A DNA stretch of 64,000 bases from assembly GCA_902497145.1 (NCBI GenBank), contig CABVDR010000004.1, positions 1 through 64,000 of the forward strand, in the 5' to 3' direction. This document shows positions 58,793-64,000 of the stretch, one piece after another. The notes under the pieces were generated by a model. The model was not told the origin of the DNA. It ran no database searches and saw nothing but the letters and a program-made list of their open reading frames with translations. The position numbers and the translations under genes are program-made. Source of the DNA: an uncultured Oscillospiraceae bacterium. GTDB taxonomy: Bacteria > Bacillota > Clostridia > Oscillospirales > Oscillospiraceae. How positions within the stretch are numbered: position 1 is the first letter of the stretch; each line of letters opens with the position of its first letter.

Positions 58793-61417
58793 ATGCCGGA
58801 TCAGGAGTTCTTTCTTCAACGTCCCCCTGTTGTCCCGCAGATCTACGCCTATACCCTGCCGGGTGTGGCGTCCCATGAGGGATATATTAAGGTTGGCTAC
58901 ACCCAGCGCAGTGATGTGAACGTGCGCATTGCCGAGCAGCTGCATACCAGCGGCCTGAAGCATAAGCTTCTTTTTACAGAACATGCCATGCGTCCGGATG
59001 GCACCTGCTTTACGGACCATGATGTCCATGCAGTGCTGCGGAAAAAGGGTTATCCTCAGCTTTATGTGGGGGAGAAACATAACGAGTGGTTCCGGTGTTC
59101 GGAAGATGCGGTACGGGCCGCGATCATCGCAGTGCGGGACCGGACCGACAACGTAGAGGAGCGTACCCAGTCCTTTCAGATGCGCCAGGAGCAGGCGGAT
59201 GCGGTGAAAAAGACCATGGACTACTTTCAAAAAACGTTCAATGAGTCCGGCCGGCCGCCGAAATTCCTCTGGAACGCCAAAATGCGCTTCGGCAAGACCT
59301 TTGCCGCCTATGAGCTGGCCAAAGCCATGGGGTTCAAGCGGGTTTTGATCCTGACCTTTAAGCCCGCGGTGGAGTCCGCCTGGCGCAGTGATCTGGTGAG
59401 CCATGTGGATTTTGAGGGGTGGCAGTTTGTCTCCAATCAGGACGCCCACAGCAACAAGATCAACATCGATGAGCAATACACTAAAACGGACAAAGCTCGC
59501 CCCATCGTGGTGTTCGGCTCCTTCCAGGATCTGTTGGGAACCAATGAGAGCGGCGGCATTAAAGCAAAAAATGAGTTTATCCACAGGGAACATTGGGACC
59601 TGGTAATTTTCGACGAGTATCATTTCGGCGCCTGGCGGGAAAATGCCGCCAAGCTGTTTGAGCGGCCCAATGACGAGGACGTAGACTTTGACCAGGAGAG
59701 ATACAGCCGGGAAGAGGCGGGCAACGCCGTCAATGAGACCTTCCTTCCCATTACCACCCGCTGCTATTTGTTCCTGTCCGGCACTCCGTTCCGGGCGCTG
59801 AACAGCGGCGAGTTTATTGAGGATCAGATCTTTAACTGGACTTACTCCGATGAGCAGCGGGCAAAAGATGCCTGGCACGGGCCGGATAACCCCTACCTGG
59901 CGCTGCCCCGCATGGTCCTGCTCACGTACCGCCTGCCTGACAGCATCCGGCAGATCGCCATTCAGGGGGAGTTTGACGAATTTGACCTGAATGTGTTCTT
60001 TTCCACCCGGCCAACGGAGAAAAATAAACCGGAGAGCGCAAGGTTTGTCTATGAGAACGAAGTACAGAAGTGGCTGGACCTGATTCGCGGCTCCCATCTC
60101 CCTTCCAACCTGGACGATATGAGGCTGGGAATGGACAAGCGGCCGCCCATGCCCTTCTCCGATACGCGCCTGCTGAATGTACTGAGCCACACCCTTTGGT
60201 TTTTGCCCAGCGTGGCCAGCTGCTACGCCATGTACAATCTGCTCCAGCAAAAGCAGAATACCTTCTATCATGACTACACCATCAATGTGTGTGCCGGTGC
60301 CAAGGCGGGGGTGGGACTGGACGCGCTGGCTCCTGTGGAGCGCTCCATGGGCAATCCCCTGCAAACCAAGACGATTACCCTCTCCTGCGGTAAGATGACC
60401 ACCGGCGTGACCATCAAACCCTGGACCGGCGTATTTATGCTGCGCAATTTGAAAAGTCCGGAGACCTATTTCCAGACCGCCTTCCGGGTACAATCCCCCT
60501 GGACGGTTCAGGATGAGAACGGGAAGACACAGATCATCAAGCAGGAGTGCTACGTCTTTGACTTTGCGTTGGACCGGGCGCTGCGGCAGATCTCCGACTA
60601 CGCCTGCCGCCTGGATGCCCAGGAGGCAAATCCGGAAAAGAAGGTGGCGGAGTTTATCCACTTCCTGCCTGTTCTGGCCTACGACGGCAGTTCCATGAAG
60701 CAGGTCAGCGCCCAGGATATCCTGGACATTGCCATGTCGGGTACTTCGGCCACTCTGCTGGCCCGCAGATGGCAGTCTGCCCTGCTGGTCAATGTGGATA
60801 ACAGTACCCTCCAGCGCCTGATGGACAACCAGCGGGCGATGGATGCCCTCAGCCGCATTGAGGCGTTCCGAAGCCTGAACCGGGACATTCAGACCATCAT
60901 CAATCAGTCCAATGTGGTCAAAAAGGCGAAGGCCTCCGGGGAAAAGCTGACCCGGGAAGAAAAACGGCAGCTGAGCGAGGCGGAAAAGGAAATAAAATCC
61001 AAACGCAAAGAGGTCCAGGAAAAGCTGGTGAAATTTGCCACCCGCATCCCGGTCTTTATGTATTTGACCGATTACCGGGAGCGCTCCCTGAAGGATATCA
61101 TTACCCAGCTGGAGCCCGGCTTGTTCCAAAAGGTCACCGGCCTGGATGTGATGGATTTTGACCTGCTGTGCTCCCTGGGAGTTTTTAACGCAAACCTGAT
61201 GAATGACGCCATCTTCAAATTCAAGCGCTATGAGGATGCCTCCCTCTCCTATACCGGCCTGGATCATAACTCGGGGCAGGATGTAGGCGGTTGGGATACG
61301 ATTCTCAAACGGGAGGAATATGAGCGCCTGTTCTATAACCAGCAGGCCACCATGTCGGCGGGAACCTCTGACGGCACCCTGATGACAGAGGTCACGAAAA
61401 CAAAAGAGGAGGTGTAG
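58793..61417 (+). CDS. SF2 helicase with N-terminal GIY-YIG/T5orf172-like domain
   Basis: The 874-residue protein opens with IYAYTLPGVASHEGYIKVGYTQRSDVNVRIAEQ (residues about 17-50), followed by a conserved Glu/His/Trp region to about 110, a T5orf172 (GIY-YIG superfamily) pattern. A helicase core follows: QMRQEQADAV (Q-like), Walker A NAKMRFGKTF near 165, VIFDEYHFG near 274 and LFLSGTPFR near 328. The C-terminal half has a basic coiled segment (REEKRQLSEAEKEIKSKRKEVQEKL) and FMYLTDYRERSLKDIITQLEP. It resembles Res-type restriction translocases, but with the nuclease at the N-terminus. Confidence 0.85.
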   Translation: MPDQEFFLQRPPVVPQIYAYTLPGVASHEGYIKVGYTQRSDVNVRIAEQLHTSGLKHKLLFTEHAMRPDGTCFTDHDVHAVLRKKGYPQLYVGEKHNEWFRCSEDAVRAAIIAVRDRTDNVEERTQSFQMRQEQADAVKKTMDYFQKTFNESGRPPKFLWNAKMRFGKTFAAYELAKAMGFKRVLILTFKPAVESAWRSDLVSHVDFEGWQFVSNQDAHSNKINIDEQYTKTDKARPIVVFGSFQDLLGTNESGGIKAKNEFIHREHWDLVIFDEYHFGAWRENAAKLFERPNDEDVDFDQERYSREEAGNAVNETFLPITTRCYLFLSGTPFRALNSGEFIEDQIFNWTYSDEQRAKDAWHGPDNPYLALPRMVLLTYRLPDSIRQIAIQGEFDEFDLNVFFSTRPTEKNKPESARFVYENEVQKWLDLIRGSHLPSNLDDMRLGMDKRPPMPFSDTRLLNVLSHTLWFLPSVASCYAMYNLLQQKQNTFYHDYTINVCAGAKAGVGLDALAPVERSMGNPLQTKTITLSCGKMTTGVTIKPWTGVFMLRNLKSPETYFQTAFRVQSPWTVQDENGKTQIIKQECYVFDFALDRALRQISDYACRLDAQEANPEKKVAEFIHFLPVLAYDGSSMKQVSAQDILDIAMSGTSATLLARRWQSALLVNVDNSTLQRLMDNQRAMDALSRIEAFRSLNRDIQTIINQSNVVKKAKASGEKLTREEKRQLSEAEKEIKSKRKEVQEKLVKFATRIPVFMYLTDYRERSLKDIITQLEPGLFQKVTGLDVMDFDLLCSLGVFNANLMNDAIFKFKRYEDASLSYTGLDHNSGQDVGGWDTILKREEYERLFYNQQATMSAGTSDGTLMTEVTKTKEEV

Positions 61418-61422
61418 AGTGT

Positions 61423-61608
61423 ATGCCGAAACCCAAAAAGGATGGCCACTACATCAACTGCTATCTGGAAAGAAATCTGTATAACCGGCTGTGCTATTAT
61501 GCCGATGAGAAGGGCCAGACGAAGACATTGGCCATTGAACGGATCCTAAAGGAGTATTTCGACAAGCACGAAGTACCTTCTGTGATCCCCGAGGAGCCCG
61601 GAGAGTGA
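61423..61608 (+). CDS. Small ribbon-helix-helix-like protein
   Basis: A 61-residue protein with a predicted strand YINCYLERNLYNRL, then helices YYADEKGQTKTLAIERILKEYFDKHE, as in CopG/Arc-type DNA-binding proteins. It starts 5 bp after the helicase stop and GAGGAGGTG is its binding site, so it is the last gene of the operon and a probable autoregulator. A long hairpin terminator follows. Confidence 0.72.
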   Translation: MPKPKKDGHYINCYLERNLYNRLCYYADEKGQTKTLAIERILKEYFDKHEVPSVIPEEPGE

Positions 61609-61648
61609 GCGGCAGGTTTTTCATACGCTGACTCCAAGCAGAAAAGGG

Positions 61649-61716
61649 AAAAACGCCTCTTGACCATGGACGGCGGCGATTGCCGCCTTCCGGTCAGGAG
61701 ACGTTTTCTTTTTCAA
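61649..61716 (+). terminator. Intrinsic terminator of the restriction-like operon
   Basis: AAAACG and CTCTTGACC pair with GGTCAGGAG and ACGTTTT around an inner GGCGGC-GATT-GCCGCC stem, followed by TTTTCTTTTTC. Confidence 0.75.
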
Positions 61717-61782
61717 GTACTTTTTGCCTGCCCTGGTATTTCAAAGATGGGAAGGAAAATATGCAGTCCTATGCCGATCCGA

Positions 61783-63072
61783 TCACATCGCCTCGGTGAG
61801 CAGCGGCATCAACTGGTTGCGGCAGATCCAGGCCCCGTTGTACTGGGTGCGCACCCGCGTTTTGGCCCGCAGGCTGCGGTCTTCCCGCATGAGATTGACG
61901 ATGATCCCGCCGTGCTCCTCGTAGTAGGCTTGTTCAGACGGGACGTACCGCTCATGGGTGTCATATCCGAAGTTCCGTCCGTCCCAGCGCATGAAGTAGG
62001 CGCCGAGACTGTCCCCCAGCTCCTTCAGGGCAGGGACCGCCTCATTGAGCACCAGGAAATTCCCCCGGCTGGCCGCCTCCAGTACGGTCAGGCCGAAAGA
62101 CTCGGAGTACGAGGGGCAGACAAACAGGTTGGACAGGGTAAACAGGTCAAATACGCCTTGCCGGGGAAATCCCTGCTCATACCCCAGGTCCGAAGTGAAG
62201 GCCATATCTTTCTCTCCCAGCCCAAACTTCTGTCCCTCCATACGGATGGTGTGTTTGTAGACCTGGCTGGGGATGTCCGCGCAGGGAAAGTCGCAGAAGA
62301 CTACCTTGGTGTGCTGCTCCGTTTTGCGCTGAATGGCCCCCGCCAGAGCGGCCACCTTGTCAAAGCGCTTTCCGGGAGTAAGACGGCCGGGATAGACGGC
62401 CAGAATATCGGTGTCCAGCAGGTCCATATGCTTCGCCACACGTTGGGCGTCCTCACTCAGTGCCTCCAGCAGGGGCAGGCTGTTGTATACCACTGCGCAG
62501 CGCCCCTGAGGAACGTCGTACTGCTTGGCCAGAGCGGCGATGCCGGAGTAGCTGGGGTAGACAAACCGGGTATTGGGCATGGGGGTAAAACGGGCGGAGA
62601 AGGGCTCCTCCAAGGTCTGGGGCCGGTTTACCGGCAGAGAGTGGGTGAAGGCCAGAAACTTTACCCCAGGCAGAGATTTCTGTGCCTGGCGAATGGCCAC
62701 GTTGTGGATCAGATGCCAGCCCTGATAGAGAATGTCGTGCAGGATGCACACGTCAACATCCTGGAGATGCCGGACGTAGTCCTGAGCGATCTGCTCCGCT
62801 TCTTCGTAGAAGCTGGCATGCACCGTGCCGGTGGGGGCGGAGTAATCGTGCCATATGATGGGGGCGCCGTGGCAAGTGTTGGTGATTTTTACCCATTCCA
62901 GCCGTGGATCCCGGAAGATACCCCAGCGTTCCTCATCTGGGCAGGTTTCACACACCAGGACCTTGAGCTCCACCTGGGCATCCAGCAGCATCTTGATCTG
63001 GTCGGCTACCACATTGACCAGAGAGTAGGTGGTAGACAGACCGGAAAACATGGTTAAAATCGCAACCTTCAT
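61783..63072 (-). CDS. Glycosyltransferase (GT4-like)
   Basis: A 429-residue GT-B enzyme beginning MKVAILTMFSGLSTTYSLVNV. Donor-site features are AVYPGRLTPGKRFDKVAALAGA and CPSYSESFGLTVLEAASRGNFLVLNE (E-x7-E-type loop); the N-terminal domain has ILHDILYQGWHLIHNVA. It transfers a sugar from a nucleotide donor in the cytoplasm. The start at 63072 is chosen from conservation of the N-terminus, although the SD (AAAGGGAA) is weak. It lies downstream of, and in the same orientation as, the Thr/Ser-rich surface protein gene, which may be its substrate. Confidence 0.85.
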   Translation of the reverse strand: MKVAILTMFSGLSTTYSLVNVVADQIKMLLDAQVELKVLVCETCPDEERWGIFRDPRLEWVKITNTCHGAPIIWHDYSAPTGTVHASFYEEAEQIAQDYVRHLQDVDVCILHDILYQGWHLIHNVAIRQAQKSLPGVKFLAFTHSLPVNRPQTLEEPFSARFTPMPNTRFVYPSYSGIAALAKQYDVPQGRCAVVYNSLPLLEALSEDAQRVAKHMDLLDTDILAVYPGRLTPGKRFDKVAALAGAIQRKTEQHTKVVFCDFPCADIPSQVYKHTIRMEGQKFGLGEKDMAFTSDLGYEQGFPRQGVFDLFTLSNLFVCPSYSESFGLTVLEAASRGNFLVLNEAVPALKELGDSLGAYFMRWDGRNFGYDTHERYVPSEQAYYEEHGGIIVNLMREDRSLRAKTRVRTQYNGAWICRNQLMPLLTEAM

Positions 63073-63136
63073 ATCCAATTCGTTCCCTTTCCTAATGACG
63101 TGGATGGCGCAGCGGAGTGCTGCGCCATCCATTTGT

Positions 63137-64000
63137 TTACTGCTTGGTTTCGTCGCAGATACAATCCTGGAACAAAGCGATTTTATCAGCGAGAACCAGC
63201 TCCAGATTGGAGATACTGTTGACCATGGACTCCACAGAACGGTTGGTCTGCAGAACGGTCTCCGTAGAGATCTGCTCGAAGGAGAGGATTTTCTGGATCT
63301 TTTCTCCCTCCGCGTTGAGAATGTGGGACAGGGCGGCCTGCTGCAGAGCAATGGAAGTGAACAGGTCAGTAATCGCCTGACTGCGGGGTACCGGGGCCTG
63401 GGTGGTCGTGGTGGAAGTGGTCGTGGTGGAAGTGGTTGTAGTGGATGTGGTCGTGGTGGAAGTGGTAGTAGTAGAAGTTGTTGTGGTGCTGGAGGTTGTG
63501 GTGCTGGAGGTTGTGGTGCTGGAGGTTGTGGTGCTGGAGGTTGTGCTGCTGGTGGTTGTGGTGGTGCTGGTTGTCGTAGTTGTGCTGGTGGTCGTGGTCG
63601 TAGTCGTGCTTGAGGTGGTTGTGCTGGACGTACTGGATGTGCTGGACGTAGTCACCAGACAGGCAGTGGCCTCCGGCAGTTCGCCAAGGAACAGTTCGTT
63701 GTGGCTCTCGGCATTTCCTGAATAGCTGTCAAAGATAATATTGCCGTTGATCTGGCTGAATGTGGTGGTGGCCGCAGCAAAGGGAGCCAGTACGGAGCCA
63801 TAAATGGCGGTGGTGCTGTTGGACCAAGTGAGGGCCTGGGAGAAGTTCCACAAAATGCGGCGCGCGTTTTCTCTGGTGGCCGTAATGCCGTTGCGGAATA
63901 TCTGATAGCTGCCGAACTGGATCACCGAACCATTTACGTTGATCAGGATCGTGGACTCCAGAGGGGCGATGATGTTGATGCCGTTGAGCTGCGACAGAGA
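63137..64000 (-). CDS. Choice-of-anchor A surface protein with long Thr/Ser tract (5' end beyond window)
   Basis: The frame is open to the right edge at 64000, so the N-terminus and signal peptide are missing. The visible 287 residues begin with LNGINIIAPLESTILINVNG, then ENARRILWNFSQALTWSNSTTAIYGSVLAPFAAATTTFSQINGNIIFDSYSGNAESHNELFLGELP, the pattern of the choice-of-anchor A (CAA) domain of Gram-positive surface proteins. About 85 residues consisting only of Thr and Ser follow, encoded by 15-nt tandem repeats, and then a helical C-terminus (SQAITDLFTSIALQQAALSHIL). No LPXTG motif or membrane helix ends it, so anchoring is unclear. The Thr/Ser tract is a likely glycosylation stalk. Confidence 0.8.
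   Translation of the reverse strand, partial: SLSQLNGINIIAPLESTILINVNGSVIQFGSYQIFRNGITATRENARRILWNFSQALTWSNSTTAIYGSVLAPFAAATTTFSQINGNIIFDSYSGNAESHNELFLGELPEATACLVTTSSTSSTSSTTTSSTTTTTTTSTTTTTSTTTTTSSTTSSTTTSSTTTSSTTTSSTTTTSTTTTSTTTTSTTTTSTTTTSTTTTQAPVPRSQAITDLFTSIALQQAALSHILNAEGEKIQKILSFEQISTETVLQTNRSVESMVNSISNLELVLADKIALFQDCICDETKQ
63395..63655. repeat. 15-nt tandem repeats coding the Thr/Ser tract
   Basis: Near-perfect units occur in tandem, for example TTGTGGTGCTGGAGG four times in a row around 63480-63541 (SSTTT in the coding direction), and related units giving repeated TTTTS further left. In-frame unit number changes would alter tract length without frameshift. Confidence 0.85.

Noticed and set aside
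58673..61267. 864-codon open frame on the minus strand opposite the helicase gene
   Set aside because: It is an antisense shadow: its codon pattern follows the helicase frame, it has low-complexity Gly/Gln/His-rich composition and no ribosome binding site or recognisable domain.
63395..63655. Repeat array considered as CRISPR or minisatellite
   Set aside because: Units are 15 nt without spacers, lie inside a coding frame and keep Thr/Ser meaning; no Cas genes are present.
63402..63725. Val-rich and Gly/Cys-rich plus-strand frames over the repeat tract
   Set aside because: They arise because the Thr/Ser repeats are open in several frames; only the minus-strand frame continues into recognisable domains on both sides.

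Overview
The window looks like a chromosomal segment of a GC-rich, low-redundancy gut Clostridium, most likely Oscillospiraceae (Flavonifractor/Lawsonibacter/Intestinimonas-like). This is inferred from strong AGGAGG-type ribosome binding sites, frequent GTG/TTG starts, sigma-A promoters, a YesM/YesN-type two-component system, 2-hydroxyacyl-CoA dehydratase genes, EFR1-type ferredoxin and a choice-of-anchor A surface protein. No rRNA, tRNA, CRISPR array, integrase or transposase was recognised.

Layout. 1-3.4 kb: a cut-off DtxR/MntR-type regulator, a DMT exporter, a 3-methyladenine glycosylase and two HAD phosphatases. 3.4-12.5 kb: a glutamine block. A type I glutamine synthetase followed by an ANTAR antiterminator protein is transcribed leftwards; a type III glutamine synthetase, asparagine synthetase, PurF and PyrG are transcribed rightwards. 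Each of the two divergent leaders carries a sigma-A promoter and an intrinsic terminator whose 5' arm can instead form a small hairpin with an AnnGnn hexaloop, the shape ANTAR proteins bind. 12.5-20 kb: UppP, BioB behind a BirA box, a tocopherol-cyclase-like protein, a MarR/YczE pair, a CutA-like protein, a DnaQ-like exonuclease, a MATE exporter behind two tandem terminator hairpins, and an EFR1 ferredoxin. 20.2-29 kb: an mglBAC-type sugar importer downstream of a response regulator, histidine kinase and sugar-binding lipoprotein that probably sense the same sugar. 29-42.7 kb: acetyltransferase, lipoprotein, codBA, an ABC-class ATPase, TetR, two small unknowns, another DMT exporter, a 2-hydroxyacyl-CoA dehydratase operon with an elaborate leader and a dehydratase-activase fusion, and two iron-sulfur proteins. 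42.8-55.3 kb: a CMD-cupin/hydrolase/flavodoxin/MerR cluster, a YhaM-type nuclease, several unknown proteins (coiled coil, Sel1 repeats, membrane, DUF3795), an XRE regulator and small FMN-binding oxidoreductases. Three genes here are under 60 codons.

55.5-61.6 kb is the most interesting accessory block: five co-directional genes encoding two adenine-methyltransferase-like proteins (only one with NPPY), a protein with a possible PD-(D/E)XK-like core, an 874-residue SF2 helicase with an N-terminal GIY-YIG/T5orf172-like domain, and a small ribbon-helix-helix-like protein. It reads as a restriction-modification or related defence system of unusual architecture.

61.8-64 kb: a glycosyltransferase downstream of a surface protein with a choice-of-anchor A domain and a long Thr/Ser tract encoded by 15-nt repeats; the latter runs off the right edge.
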